Shown: in pieces, positions 32,525 to 41,548 of the stretch
Layout: the number at the start of each line of letters is the position of its first letter
Position numbering within the stretch: position 1 is the stretch's first letter
Assembly (NCBI GenBank): GCA_021777565.1
Contig: JAJYDJ010000004.1
Span: 76,643-140,642 of the forward strand
Direction of reading: 5' to 3'
From: a bacterium
GTDB lineage: Bacteria; Patescibacteria; Microgenomatia; Levybacterales; UBA12049
DNA length: 64,000 bases
Translations under genes and position numbers: made by a program
Notes under the pieces: generated by a model
Told to the model about the DNA's origin: nothing
The model's input: the letters and a program-made list of their open reading frames with translations, nothing else
Database searches by the model: none

Positions 32525-32733
32525 ACAGAAATTCCATCTTTGGTTAAATAAGTCTTAATAAGAATAATATCTGTACTTTTTTTTGAGTTATCCCACTCCA
32601 CAAGCCCGCCATTTTTGTACATATAGATAACCTTTCCAACTTGATAAAGAGTAAGAGTTGTAGGAATCGTTTCAATAGACTCAGTCTTGCCAATTTGAGC
32701 CTCAAGTTGTCTTAATCGCATATATACATTCAT
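32521..32733 (-). CDS. Small unknown element protein
   Basis: A 70-residue protein starting with the helix MRLRQLEAQIG and continuing with beta segments: TTLTLYQVGKVIYMYKNGGLVEWDN and STDIILIKTYLTKDGI. It overlaps the zinc-motif gene by four bases, so the two are coupled. No family recognised. It is the first gene of the left-end leftward operon and its start is close to the divergent promoter of the next cassette. Confidence 0.5.
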   Translation of the reverse strand: MNVYMRLRQLEAQIGKTESIETIPTTLTLYQVGKVIYMYKNGGLVEWDNSKKSTDIILIKTYLTKDGISV

Positions 32734-32837
32734 AACTTAGTTATGGGGTACCCAGTTTTATAGTAGCTGAACGTAAGAGAAATCTTATACAAAATAGAGA
32801 TAACAGAAAAAAACATACCAACTGTTATAATAAAAGC

Positions 32838-33575
32838 ATGGATTTAGAAGTAAAAGAAAAGCTACTTAAAAAGCATTGGTTTCCTCCTCAATATGTCTTG
32901 CACGCATGGAATACAATCTTAGATATATTTGGTGTTGATATTATCAACTCCGATACTGATTTAAAAAAGGTGCAAGAAATGAAAGCTACCTCGATTATGA
33001 TGTTAGGAATATATAAAAACCTTGGTTTTGAAAAATATTTCATGCAAGGAGCAACAGAAAAAGAACAATTTCCTGACACTTTTACCATTTATCAGACTGA
33101 GCACCCAGTAGAAACAAAATGGCAAACAATTGAAGTAGTAGGCTATGGAGACCAAGATAATAGACATATTGATGTAGGTCAATTCATTCTTGAGACAAAA
33201 CTTGTTAGTAAGAAGAAAGCATATGATGAAGATACAATTATCCTATGCAATATCCTGAAGGATAATACTCAAATTGATTATGTTGACATATTTAGTAAAC
33301 TGAGCTCTGCAAAATTTAAACCTACCCGAGTATACGTTGTCGGAAATCTTCATGATGATATTTGGAGATTATCTCAGGTGTGGCCAACAATAACACATGT
33401 AAATATAGACGTAGTTGCAGAAGCAAATAATTATCCTGAGAAACGTCCCTTTCTATTTCGTCTAGGAAAATCTGAGACTTTTGATGTCCAGCATCATCAA
33501 CTCATTCCTGTTCCTAATGCGTTCGAAATATTTGGACTAGATGAAAGCAAGTTAAGAGCAAGATATAATAAGTAA
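32838..33575 (+). CDS. Unknown protein, first gene of the membrane-pair cassette
   Basis: A 245-residue soluble, mixed alpha/beta protein without recognisable motif. It begins with a helical part containing FPPQYVLHAWNTILDIFG; the middle has beta strands with TKWQTIEVVGYGDQDNRHIDVGQFILETKLVSKKKAYDEDTIILCNIL, and the end holds HVNIDVVAEANNYPEKRPFLFRLGKSETFDVQHHQLIPVPNAFEIFG. The mix of acidic and conserved-looking residues (E-V-V-G-Y-G, D-V-G-Q-F) could be part of a nuclease-like fold, but I cannot show it. TATAAT at 32826-32831. It is followed by two membrane-anchored genes. Confidence 0.55.
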   Translation: MDLEVKEKLLKKHWFPPQYVLHAWNTILDIFGVDIINSDTDLKKVQEMKATSIMMLGIYKNLGFEKYFMQGATEKEQFPDTFTIYQTEHPVETKWQTIEVVGYGDQDNRHIDVGQFILETKLVSKKKAYDEDTIILCNILKDNTQIDYVDIFSKLSSAKFKPTRVYVVGNLHDDIWRLSQVWPTITHVNIDVVAEANNYPEKRPFLFRLGKSETFDVQHHQLIPVPNAFEIFGLDESKLRARYNK

Positions 33576-33602
33576 AATTAGGAACATGGAACAAAACATA
33601 AT

Positions 33603-34091
33603 ATGTGGAATAATTTATTAAGTGGGCTCATTGGTGCGGTAATAGGTGCTGTTATTGGTGGTTACCTTTCTTATCTTGGAGCAATAAAAGCAGCAGAAAA
33701 AACTATTACAGCTCTATATAAACAGGACCACGAACGTAGGGAAATAGAAGCTAAAGAAAAGAAAGATGCAATTGTTAATAACCTGCTAGGTGAAATAAGT
33801 GAAAATATTGACCTTGCAGACCAAAATCAAATAGCGCACGCAAAGATAAAATTCATTACTGATGCTTGGGATAGCGCTAGAGGTAATTTGTATTACCTGA
33901 GTGAACCTACTCAGGCTCAAATACAAAAAGCCTACATAAATGCACACAACTATAATGCTTTAGTTGAGTATGATTTAGCAAAAGTTCCCTATGGAGCGGG
34001 TTACTTTGATGACGAAATGAAAAAGAGAGCCTTAGCAACCAAAGGTGAGCTAGTTGTTTGCAAGACAGAGTTAGAGAAATTAAAGAAATAA
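33603..34091 (+). CDS. Membrane-anchored coiled-coil protein (pair member 1)
   Basis: A 162-residue protein with an N-terminal glycine-rich membrane helix (residues 5-28: GLIGAVIGAVIGGYLSYLGAIK) followed by a helical cytoplasmic part. The stretch AIKAAEKTITALYKQDHERREIEAKEKKDA is closely similar to that of the next gene, so the two are paralogous at the N-terminus and differ behind it. The remaining part has a short helical bundle (LAKVPYGAGYFDDEMKKRALATKGELVVCKTELEKLKK). No known enzyme motif. One base separates it from the next gene. Confidence 0.6.
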   Translation: MWNNLLSGLIGAVIGAVIGGYLSYLGAIKAAEKTITALYKQDHERREIEAKEKKDAIVNNLLGEISENIDLADQNQIAHAKIKFITDAWDSARGNLYYLSEPTQAQIQKAYINAHNYNALVEYDLAKVPYGAGYFDDEMKKRALATKGELVVCKTELEKLKK

Positions 34092-34092
34092 T

Positions 34093-34917
34093 ATGAACAT
34101 CACTCCAGAATTTGTGACAGCGCTATTAAGCGGCCTCGTCGGATCCATACTAGGAGCAGTGACTGGTGGATATTACTCATATAAAGGATCAATTGATTCT
34201 GCAAAACAGCAAATTTCATCACTTTACAAGCAAGAAGAGGACAGAAGAAGGCATGAATCTAAAAGAAGAATTCATGACATAAGACATGACAAATACTACG
34301 AACATAGAAATACTATTGTTCAAATTGAGCAAGAGTTAATACCACTCCGAGTAAACATCTCTCGAGATATAATATCTATAGCAGATGCTATTACCAATAC
34401 ACATGAGGCAAATGTCAGATTTATTTTAAGATTTTATGGGTTACACCTCAGTAATGGTCTCGGACTTCGACTTATGAATTTAGACATAATCAATAAGTAT
34501 GCTGAATTATATTCAGCTATTGAGAGCTTTAATTCAGATATTCAGTATGTTTCTGGTATGGTTTCATCTTTTATGGATGATAGGAAAGCTGGAAAAATTG
34601 ACGATTCAATGATCGAGTCATATAAAGTATTTATACCTCAATTACAAGATACATGTGAACAAATTGACCAGAAATCATTGGAGCTCTTGGGAATGTGTAA
34701 GCTAGCGATAGGTAAAGAAGATAAAAAGATTCGAGATCAATATGTAGAAGATGGCAAGGAGATTAAATACACTTTTGATAAAAAATCCTTAAATAATAAA
34801 TATGAAGGAATTAAAAAAGAAGAAGATGGTTCACTCCATCAGGCTGAAAAACAACCCAAATTTGTCTCTCCTTTCTTGGATTTAAAAAAAGTACTTATAA
34901 CACCCGTAAACGTTTGA
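34093..34917 (+). CDS. Membrane-anchored coiled-coil protein (pair member 2)
   Basis: A 274-residue protein, related at its N-terminus to the preceding gene: a GLVGSILGAVTGGYYSYKGSID membrane segment followed by SAKQQISSLYKQEEDRRRHESKRR, where the shared S-Y-x-G-x-I..A...I..LYKQ pattern is plain. The long cytoplasmic part (residues 60-270) is helical, with no catalytic signature. Such gene pairs with a membrane helix and a long helical tail occur in some phage-defence loci, but no effector is recognised here. Confidence 0.6.
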   Translation: MNITPEFVTALLSGLVGSILGAVTGGYYSYKGSIDSAKQQISSLYKQEEDRRRHESKRRIHDIRHDKYYEHRNTIVQIEQELIPLRVNISRDIISIADAITNTHEANVRFILRFYGLHLSNGLGLRLMNLDIINKYAELYSAIESFNSDIQYVSGMVSSFMDDRKAGKIDDSMIESYKVFIPQLQDTCEQIDQKSLELLGMCKLAIGKEDKKIRDQYVEDGKEIKYTFDKKSLNNKYEGIKKEEDGSLHQAEKQPKFVSPFLDLKKVLITPVNV

Positions 34918-34966
34918 TTCTAGGATGCTGAAAAAAGCTCAAGACCTATCGATTCTCTCGAAAAAA

Positions 34967-35203
34967 CTAAAAAGCGATGAGGTCTCTTGCCTTCACTCCA
35001 AGTCCTTTGGAGATTTTAATTAAATATCTGATTGTTGTATTAACATAACCATTCTCAATTTTTGCTAAATAAGATACATCAAGGCTCGCTTTATCAGCTA
35101 AATCTTCTTGAGTCATTCTTTTCCCTTCCCTAAGAGACTTTATTGTTTCCCCAAGTAGCCTTCTTTCTTTTTGGAACGGATTATCCTGTGAGTATCCTCG
35201 CAT
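34967..35203 (-). CDS. XRE-family regulator of the element
   Basis: A 78-residue protein with a lambda-repressor-like helix-turn-helix (about residues 17-70): LGETIKSLREGKRMTQEDLADKASLDVSYLAKIENGYVNTTIRYLIKISKGLGV. Almost all of the protein is the DNA-binding domain. It is divergent from the 88-aa gene at 35289, and inverted sites flanking that gene (35229-35239 and 35665-35675) could be its operators. Confidence 0.88.
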   Translation of the reverse strand: MRGYSQDNPFQKERRLLGETIKSLREGKRMTQEDLADKASLDVSYLAKIENGYVNTTIRYLIKISKGLGVKARDLIAF

Positions 35204-35288
35204 AAAGCAATTATTGAAGAACTAGCAATATAGCACCATTCCATATATAGAAAGTTTCTGATAGAATTAGACTGGAGGTTATATTAAT

Positions 35289-35555
35289 ATGAGCACTCTG
35301 CACGACACACTTTTATTCCAATCAAAGACATTTGGGCAAACAATTACCGTATATACAGGCTATATTGAAGTCAACTCTCTTGGATTAAAGAATACTATTC
35401 CGATCTCCAACATAGCTGAAATCACACAATGGCCAAGTGTTTTTAGAAAGATGATTAGATTGAGCTTTAACAACGGCAAAAAGCTAGATATATACCCCAA
35501 AAATTCAGATGAGTTCTTGTTAATAGTGAGCAAGCTCACGAACGTGAACAAATAA
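35289..35555 (+). CDS. Small PH-like domain protein
   Basis: An 88-residue protein built of beta strands: VYTGYIEVNSLGLKNTIPISNIAEITQW, then KMIRLSFNNGKKLDIYPKN and a C-terminal helix SDEFLLIVSKL. This matches the small bacterial pleckstrin-homology-like (bPH/DUF304) pattern, a strand run ended by one helix. Function unknown, possibly membrane or protein binding. A good ribosome site (GGAGGT) precedes the ATG; TAGAAT lies upstream. Confidence 0.55.
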   Translation: MSTLHDTLLFQSKTFGQTITVYTGYIEVNSLGLKNTIPISNIAEITQWPSVFRKMIRLSFNNGKKLDIYPKNSDEFLLIVSKLTNVNK

Positions 35556-35782
35556 ATCTTTTCCCAGATATTCTGGAATAATGTCTGCAAGTGGCATTCT
35601 AGAGTCTTGTAGCTTACCTCTATGAGAGAGCCAGATACTGATCGATCACCTCAATATTCCATATATGGCGCTATAGTACAACCTTTCCTGCTTTTGGTGC
35701 TGATATATAAGTTGATATGGCCAAATAATTGTAAATAGTCTAGTTTTATACTAAAATGTGCAGATTGATAAGATAAATAATT

Positions 35783-36610
35783 ATGGGACTAGAATTAGAA
35801 CAATCCACGCTCCAAGCACTTTTTAACCCGCAAGAGTTTCGAGACTTTAGTGGAATTATCAGTGAAGTTTGCGCTAGACATCCCGACGTACAAGGAGTGG
35901 TTATAACTGGTAGCTTAACCCAAAGACTCAGATTACCAGAACCCCCAGATGGGCACTTTGAGAATCCATACCAAGAAGCATATAGCCTTATCGAAAGGCC
36001 TGGTAGGCGAAGAATATTTCCTAGCGCAACGTCAGATTTAGATGTATGGGTTTGTCTCAAAGACCCAGACGATATAGGAGATGTAAAGCTTGCATTAGAG
36101 ACCAGAGCGATAGAGCTTATCAAATGGTTGGCAGATCATCAAGGTTTATATCCAACCGCTGAATGGGCACTTCTCAAACAGCAAGCATTTGATGCATTTT
36201 ATAAACAAGCATATATGTATTCACACGTTTGGAATGAGCTTAATCCACAGTATCCCTGGAGAGGTGGTCACTTAAAACGAGAAATAATACGAGAATTACA
36301 AGGTAGTATGCCAAGCTTGATCGCTAGAATAAACCATCATTTTACAAAAGGGATTCCTGGTCAATTTATTGAACTTAGAGCACTCCCAGCTTCAACGTTT
36401 AATCTACGACCTGATGAGAATATTATTGATGGAGTTGAAGATAAGTCTCCATTCCCAAGGATCATTGAACGTTTGTTAGATATGGATAGAAACTGCTTTG
36501 TATTGTTTATTTCCAACACAGGACAAGAAGAAATGATATATCCTTTCAATATGGATGGGGAGCGACTTGGACAAGGAATACTAGATTTTATTACAACCCC
36601 TCAGGACTAA
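35783..36610 (+). CDS. Nucleotidyltransferase-fold protein A
   Basis: A 275-residue protein with the polymerase-beta-type start: GVVITGSLTQ (G-S at residues 43-44) and SDLDVWV (D85 and D87), the metal-binding pair. Unusually, about 40 residues separate GS from the aspartates (in typical enzymes 9-13), with a conserved RRRIFPSxxSDLD. The rest is helical. A very similar gene lies at 42079-42918, and the two flank the operon. Nucleotide donor and acceptor unknown. It converges on the phosphodiesterase gene 26 bp downstream. Confidence 0.75.
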   Translation: MGLELEQSTLQALFNPQEFRDFSGIISEVCARHPDVQGVVITGSLTQRLRLPEPPDGHFENPYQEAYSLIERPGRRRIFPSATSDLDVWVCLKDPDDIGDVKLALETRAIELIKWLADHQGLYPTAEWALLKQQAFDAFYKQAYMYSHVWNELNPQYPWRGGHLKREIIRELQGSMPSLIARINHHFTKGIPGQFIELRALPASTFNLRPDENIIDGVEDKSPFPRIIERLLDMDRNCFVLFISNTGQEEMIYPFNMDGERLGQGILDFITTPQD

Positions 36611-36636
36611 TATTGCTCCAAAATAGCTATAATTCG

Positions 36637-37914
36637 CTATAGGGGGTAAGCAAATAATGGGATTTCCATTTCATTTCTACTCAGACCTCCATGTTGCCCC
36701 TTAGCCTGCTTCAAATATTTATCGCCTCTATACCACCAGACTGATTGCCCATTATAAGGGAGAATAATAAGATCTCCAACAATCTTTTTAAAACGATTTG
36801 ATGGGGTAGCACTTCCGAAAAATCCTTGATCTAGCAGATCCTTGCTTTTATACACTTCCGCAACTCCATTCAAAGACTGTTCTAATTTTTCTTTTGCTTT
36901 GTCTACATAATCAGGCTTTATATATAAAAATAGATCTTTGGCTGATCCTCCAGGTAAGATTGGCTCATTATTTGCATTTCTCTTTAAGTAGTCTTCAAAC
37001 TCAGGGATGATTTTATTAATATATATTGTTTCTTCTGGATCAAAAACGTCATGTCCATGATCTGCAGTAATCAGTAAAAGTGTCTTTGATTGCTTCTCCC
37101 GCACTTTATTTAATAACAATTCATCAATTAGTCTTAATGTATTGTCAATTTCTAGATCAAGCTCAGGAGAACCCGCACCATATTTATGGGCAATATCATC
37201 TATAGAGTTTATATAAAAATAAAAGAACCGTTTTCCCTGCGCAGGTTGATCAATAAGTTTAGATAGTTCATATAGACCTTCATTTAAGGTGATATAAGAA
37301 AACATATTACTGCCCTCCATGAGTACTTTATTAAATTCAGAGTTTGCATAACTATCACCCAAGAATGTAAAAGAGGTAATTCCCTCGTTGGCAAACTCCT
37401 TATAAACATTTTTTGCAGGATAAAGTTCACTAGGGGACAGTTGAAATTCTTTTGTTAAATCTACTCTACTTTTATATCCATGCTTAAACTTGATTGGCAT
37501 AATAATATCATCAGCTTTTTCGTTATACTGCCTGAATTCAATTAGCTCCGTTTCTACGGGTTCCATGCCACTATTCATTGTGGGAACCGCAGCAGCTGTG
37601 GTAGAAGGAAAAACTGAAGTTAGCTTTGACAAGACGCCATTCGATGTAAGTTTTTTTACTACTAAATTATCTTTTAATCGTGGCTCAATAAATCTCCAAC
37701 CCAACCCATCTATAAAGAATAAAACTACGGTGTCAAATTCGTTACCAAGATTCCCCAGTACATCTTCAGGAAGTTTTTTATCAGACTTTCCAGTCAATAT
37801 GGATTCTATTGTCCCAATCACATTGCTGAAACCATAACTCTCATAAAGTGGTCTGATAAATGCTTTTGAGAATCGAGATTCATCGATAGCCTTTAGCGAT
37901 TTGTCATTTACCAT
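36637..37914 (-). CDS. Alkaline-phosphatase-superfamily phosphodiesterase (NPP-like)
   Basis: A 425-residue protein of the type I phosphodiesterase/nucleotide pyrophosphatase family. Motifs: VLFFIDGLGWRFI (metal Asp D69), FPSTTAAAVPTMNSGM (the threonine nucleophile near residue 105 in the FPSTT context), and ITADHGHD (metal ligands near residue 285). The order and the distances fit the family. It could split nucleotide diphosphate or phosphodiester bonds. It is the last gene of the leftward operon, 32 bp after the previous one. Confidence 0.82.
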   Translation of the reverse strand: MVNDKSLKAIDESRFSKAFIRPLYESYGFSNVIGTIESILTGKSDKKLPEDVLGNLGNEFDTVVLFFIDGLGWRFIEPRLKDNLVVKKLTSNGVLSKLTSVFPSTTAAAVPTMNSGMEPVETELIEFRQYNEKADDIIMPIKFKHGYKSRVDLTKEFQLSPSELYPAKNVYKEFANEGITSFTFLGDSYANSEFNKVLMEGSNMFSYITLNEGLYELSKLIDQPAQGKRFFYFYINSIDDIAHKYGAGSPELDLEIDNTLRLIDELLLNKVREKQSKTLLLITADHGHDVFDPEETIYINKIIPEFEDYLKRNANNEPILPGGSAKDLFLYIKPDYVDKAKEKLEQSLNGVAEVYKSKDLLDQGFFGSATPSNRFKKIVGDLIILPYNGQSVWWYRGDKYLKQAKGQHGGLSRNEMEIPLFAYPL

Positions 37915-37946
37915 AGTAAGATAATACTCCTTTTATAGCTAAATCT

Positions 37947-39125
37947 CTAGTTTTGATCTTCAAGAATACTTCTAATTTGTTCTTGTCTAAGATCTCTTTG
38001 TAGTAACCATGTCTCGTCAACAATAGGGGCTTTTTGATAGAAGAACCCTAACGCTGATAATCCATTACCTGTTGAGACTAATCTAGGAGCAAAATAGATA
38101 CTATCTGGTGTTTCACCTTCTTCATAAGCCATATACATTGTGTAGGCGCACCCCCGAAGGAAGACCCTTTCCGTATTTGATCTTACATCTTCACCAGATT
38201 TCAGATTATGGGCAAGAAAAGATAACCATCGTATGACTGATTCAGAATTCACCTGATATTCAATTAGAAAGCTAGCTAATCTAGTTTCAGCTTCTATTGT
38301 TGACCGCCTACGTGGCATACCTGTATGATCAATATCATTCGTATCTATAAAGAGACTTGTAATCTCACCATATAAAGCAACTAAGTTGCTATGAAATATT
38401 TGTAAATCTTCATAGAATTGAATATCGTTTAATTGATCAGGCCTAAATGAAAGCTTTATTCCTTCTGAACGTCCTAAATCAATACTTGTAAATGAAGAAG
38501 TACCTCGTACCAAATGCTCCTGTATAGAGGGAACCTCTAATAAGTTCGTAATGAGAGTGTTAAATGGGTCATCCATATAGTCTTGAAATCCTTTGGAAAG
38601 AGTAGAGCTCCTTACTTCTTGCAATGTTGAAGCTTCATGCTCGCTAATAGCAAATGCATGAAAATGCAAATCAGGGAGTGACTGCACGTGAACTTTCTTA
38701 CCAAATACAGACTGATCATAAATAGGATCAACATGGAAACTAGTAGAAATCACATGAGCTCTAGTTGGAGTTATTTCACTATAAGCATGATGTAATGCAA
38801 AAAGTTCCTGGAAGGTTCTCTGCAACTCGTGGGGAGATAGCGCATCAATAGAGTTTACTGTATCATTCTCCCGAGCAATATATAGCATATTATCTAATCC
38901 AGGTTCTGCAATATATGGATTCCTTTTGGGGAATAAGTAGGCACCAAGTGTTGCAGAAAGATCTCGATATAAGAAAGATGCCTGTTCCAATTGGGCTTGT
39001 CCTCCTTCAATCCTACGTCCTTGTTCATATAAAGCATCACTGGTTGACATATTACCCTTCGGAACATCACCAATGGTGATCATTTTATATCTGCTCTCTG
39101 GTGAATGGGATAATAACTCTATCAC
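37947..39125 (-). CDS. Unknown protein with a HIT-like motif
   Basis: A 392-residue protein I do not recognise. Residues 145-160 (KVHVQSLPDLHFHAFAI) resemble the histidine-triad motif of HIT hydrolases/transferases (H-x-H-x-H), but the third histidine is replaced by F, so H154 and H156 alone remain. Upstream there is a second histidine-rich strand (AHVISTSFHVDP). If HIT-like, it would act on nucleotide-linked phosphates, in keeping with its neighbours. It begins with GTG overlapping the stop of the PRTase gene (GTGA). Confidence 0.5.
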   Translation of the reverse strand: MIELLSHSPESRYKMITIGDVPKGNMSTSDALYEQGRRIEGGQAQLEQASFLYRDLSATLGAYLFPKRNPYIAEPGLDNMLYIARENDTVNSIDALSPHELQRTFQELFALHHAYSEITPTRAHVISTSFHVDPIYDQSVFGKKVHVQSLPDLHFHAFAISEHEASTLQEVRSSTLSKGFQDYMDDPFNTLITNLLEVPSIQEHLVRGTSSFTSIDLGRSEGIKLSFRPDQLNDIQFYEDLQIFHSNLVALYGEITSLFIDTNDIDHTGMPRRRSTIEAETRLASFLIEYQVNSESVIRWLSFLAHNLKSGEDVRSNTERVFLRGCAYTMYMAYEEGETPDSIYFAPRLVSTGNGLSALGFFYQKAPIVDETWLLQRDLRQEQIRSILEDQN

Positions 39126-40474
39126 ATTGAATCCCCCTTATATGCATCAAAAAGTCTCCATACGTATATTTTTCTTAACTGATAATCCTGTTTAATCGAC
39201 CTAGCTATTGGGAGAGTGCCAACCGATGTTTGAAAATCTGGATGCATAAAGTTTGCAATATACGCTGATCTTCGTTCTGCAGAACTTCGTTGTTTATAAA
39301 TAACTCTATAAGGATCAATTTCAACAAAGCTTAACCTAACTGAGTCTGCTCCTAAATCTACAAGTGTGTCATGAATAAGCTGCGCTGTTTGACCTGAGTT
39401 TGCGTTATCCTCGACAACCTGAATTTGTTTTCCAATAATTTCTGCTTCATGACGTAGTAGGTAAGCTCTTAGCTGCTCGTCAGAAAAAGCTTCAAACGAA
39501 TTGATAGTTGTAGAATGTAATGAAAGAGGTACATACAGGATTGGTAAATCTTTGCCATTGAGATGACGGTATGCCATTTGAAATGCAATTGCTGTTTGAG
39601 TCCCACCACTGACAAGCGCTAAGAGCGTATCTGCAATATATCCCTGTCTGAGAGTTTCCTGGATATGTGCCATGATACGCAAAGGATGATCTACTTCCTG
39701 CACCGTATATTGTCTATAGTTTCTATCCTGTTGAGATAAAAAACTAAGCAAATCAGTAGTTTCCTGTTGTAACTGAGTAAAGTCTAAATCTTTGTCATAT
39801 TCACGCCCAAGAAATGTTTGATAATACATCCTTGTTGCTATCTCTGCCAATTGAATAGCATGTTCCCTATATGCATGATATAAATCATCTGTAATAAGGT
39901 TTCCAAAACGTTCAGGATAAGTTAAAACATGTAAGGCAGTTAACGCATGTTGTTTGAAGTAATCAACCACACCTAGTAACCCAAGCAGGTCGTCTTGAGA
40001 CGCGGTATTTCTATCAAAATGATGGATAACATGCAATGCGTCCACCATATCTCTCTGCATTATCTCAATCTTGCTTTGTGAGTCAATAAATTCTGGGTCA
40101 ACAGCGACATAATAACTCTTTCCACGATTTTCAACCCTTCCTCTATGATCATAATGCCTGGACTTGTGTTCAAAAAAGTCTAATATCGATTGATCTGTTA
40201 TGCCATGTGGCAATATAACAGCTCCTGTTAGCGGTTCGAATTGAGTGGCAAGATCAACTTCTTTAAGGCTGGGCAATTCTGTTCCCCAAAAAATGGAAGA
40301 GTGAATATCACTTTCCAATTGAGATACTCTTTGCGCTAACAGTCTATCTGTCTCCGTAACTAATGAGTAAACATCTACATGGTCAGCTTGCAAAGAATAT
40401 TGCTGAGAATCTTCAGGTGAGATTGGCCAGATATTAGTTCTTACTACTTCTTGTTCATGAATTCTTATACTCAT
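39122..40474 (-). CDS. Protein with a C-terminal phosphoribosyltransferase domain
   Basis: A 450-residue two-part protein. The C-terminal half is a type I phosphoribosyltransferase: ADTLLALVSGGTQTAIAFQMAYR, the LPILYVPLSL strand and IQVVEDNANSGQTAQLIHDTLVDLGADSVRL (about residues 355-385), the PRPP-binding loop in which the acidic pair ED precedes NANSGQT. The N-terminal 250 residues are helical and unfamiliar. Type I PRTases attach or remove bases or other groups at ribose-5-phosphate. Start 5 bp after the kinase gene. Confidence 0.75.
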   Translation of the reverse strand: MSIRIHEQEVVRTNIWPISPEDSQQYSLQADHVDVYSLVTETDRLLAQRVSQLESDIHSSIFWGTELPSLKEVDLATQFEPLTGAVILPHGITDQSILDFFEHKSRHYDHRGRVENRGKSYYVAVDPEFIDSQSKIEIMQRDMVDALHVIHHFDRNTASQDDLLGLLGVVDYFKQHALTALHVLTYPERFGNLITDDLYHAYREHAIQLAEIATRMYYQTFLGREYDKDLDFTQLQQETTDLLSFLSQQDRNYRQYTVQEVDHPLRIMAHIQETLRQGYIADTLLALVSGGTQTAIAFQMAYRHLNGKDLPILYVPLSLHSTTINSFEAFSDEQLRAYLLRHEAEIIGKQIQVVEDNANSGQTAQLIHDTLVDLGADSVRLSFVEIDPYRVIYKQRSSAERRSAYIANFMHPDFQTSVGTLPIARSIKQDYQLRKIYVWRLFDAYKGDSM

Positions 40475-40478
40475 AAAC

Positions 40479-41546
40479 TTATCTCCTTACTTGTTGCTGC
40501 AGTCGGGGCACTTCACTACGAATACTTTCTCCAACAGTATCATTAAAAGATTCATCGGATGCTCTTCCTCTAATGAGTCCAAATACAAATGATGATAATG
40601 TATTATCAATATTAAATATGTTGATTCTTGCTTGAAGTAAATTAGGCGAATGAAGTAGTGTTCTAGCAAAATCTGCACTTGCCCATCCCAGTGCTTCTCT
40701 AGCAGATATATATGCATCAACTAATGCAAGTTTTTGTTCTGGTGAAAGTGGTGGTCTATATCTATCTGGCCTTGTAGGATCGGGGAGCTGATTAGAAGAT
40801 AGCATAAGCAGTTTTTCAATATCTGCGTACCAATCGCCGCCATTAATGCCTTGCTCAAAATCAATTATCCCAATACTCCCATTATCAAGAAGCAAATTTT
40901 GGTGTCGTAAGTCTCCATGAATAGTACTCGCAACTTCGGTATCATTTACAGCAATATTAAGTATAGATTCTCCATACGCAATTATTTCCTCAATTCTTTG
41001 AAGATCGGCTGCATCTATGTGTGTGTCTCCTTCTAAGGATGAGAAAAACTCTTTTAAGTGATGAAAGCGTGTAGCAAAGTACTCCCGTAAAGGAGTGGTA
41101 TTCTCATGTCCGTGATGAAACTCTGCAAGCCATAAAGTTAATTGTGAATATGTTCCATACCCCAATCCATCAAATGATGCTTCAGTAAGAGTCTGCCCAT
41201 GAAGATAGGTTTCTGCCCAATAACTTACAGGGATTCCTTGATAAACTTGGTCTCCCTCTGCAGTTACTGATGGAGTACGAATACCATGACTAACAGGTAG
41301 TGAATCGTAGAGTGCTTTTATTTGCCTTCCTTTTGACGGATAAATCCATCGATTGGCAATCATTATTTCTGATTCTGTTGAAAGAATAAGAGGTAGAGTA
41401 GCGTGTAGCACTTCATCATTACCACGTCTCATGTTAATATGCACATCCCCATGGCCAATAGTCGAGTATTGAGATAATTCTTCTGCACTATATGGAGTAA
41501 CAGACGTTAAATATTCTATAATTTGTTCTCTGCCTTCTAGTTTCAT
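40479..41546 (-). CDS. APH/choline-kinase-like phosphotransferase
   Basis: A 355-residue kinase-fold protein. The catalytic loop STIHGDLRHQNLLL (residues 208-220) is the APH-type HGDxxxxN with D212 as catalytic base, and SIGIIDFEQG (D229) is the metal-binding DFG equivalent. The N-lobe is short and the glycine loop not clear. Such kinases phosphorylate aminoglycosides, choline, nucleosides or sugars. Here, next to nucleotidyl- and phosphoribosyltransferases, a nucleoside or sugar substrate is plausible. Confidence 0.8.
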   Translation of the reverse strand: MKLEGREQIIEYLTSVTPYSAEELSQYSTIGHGDVHINMRRGNDEVLHATLPLILSTESEIMIANRWIYPSKGRQIKALYDSLPVSHGIRTPSVTAEGDQVYQGIPVSYWAETYLHGQTLTEASFDGLGYGTYSQLTLWLAEFHHGHENTTPLREYFATRFHHLKEFFSSLEGDTHIDAADLQRIEEIIAYGESILNIAVNDTEVASTIHGDLRHQNLLLDNGSIGIIDFEQGINGGDWYADIEKLLMLSSNQLPDPTRPDRYRPPLSPEQKLALVDAYISAREALGWASADFARTLLHSPNLLQARINIFNIDNTLSSFVFGLIRGRASDESFNDTVGESIRSEVPRLQQQVRR

Positions 41547-41548
41547 AA

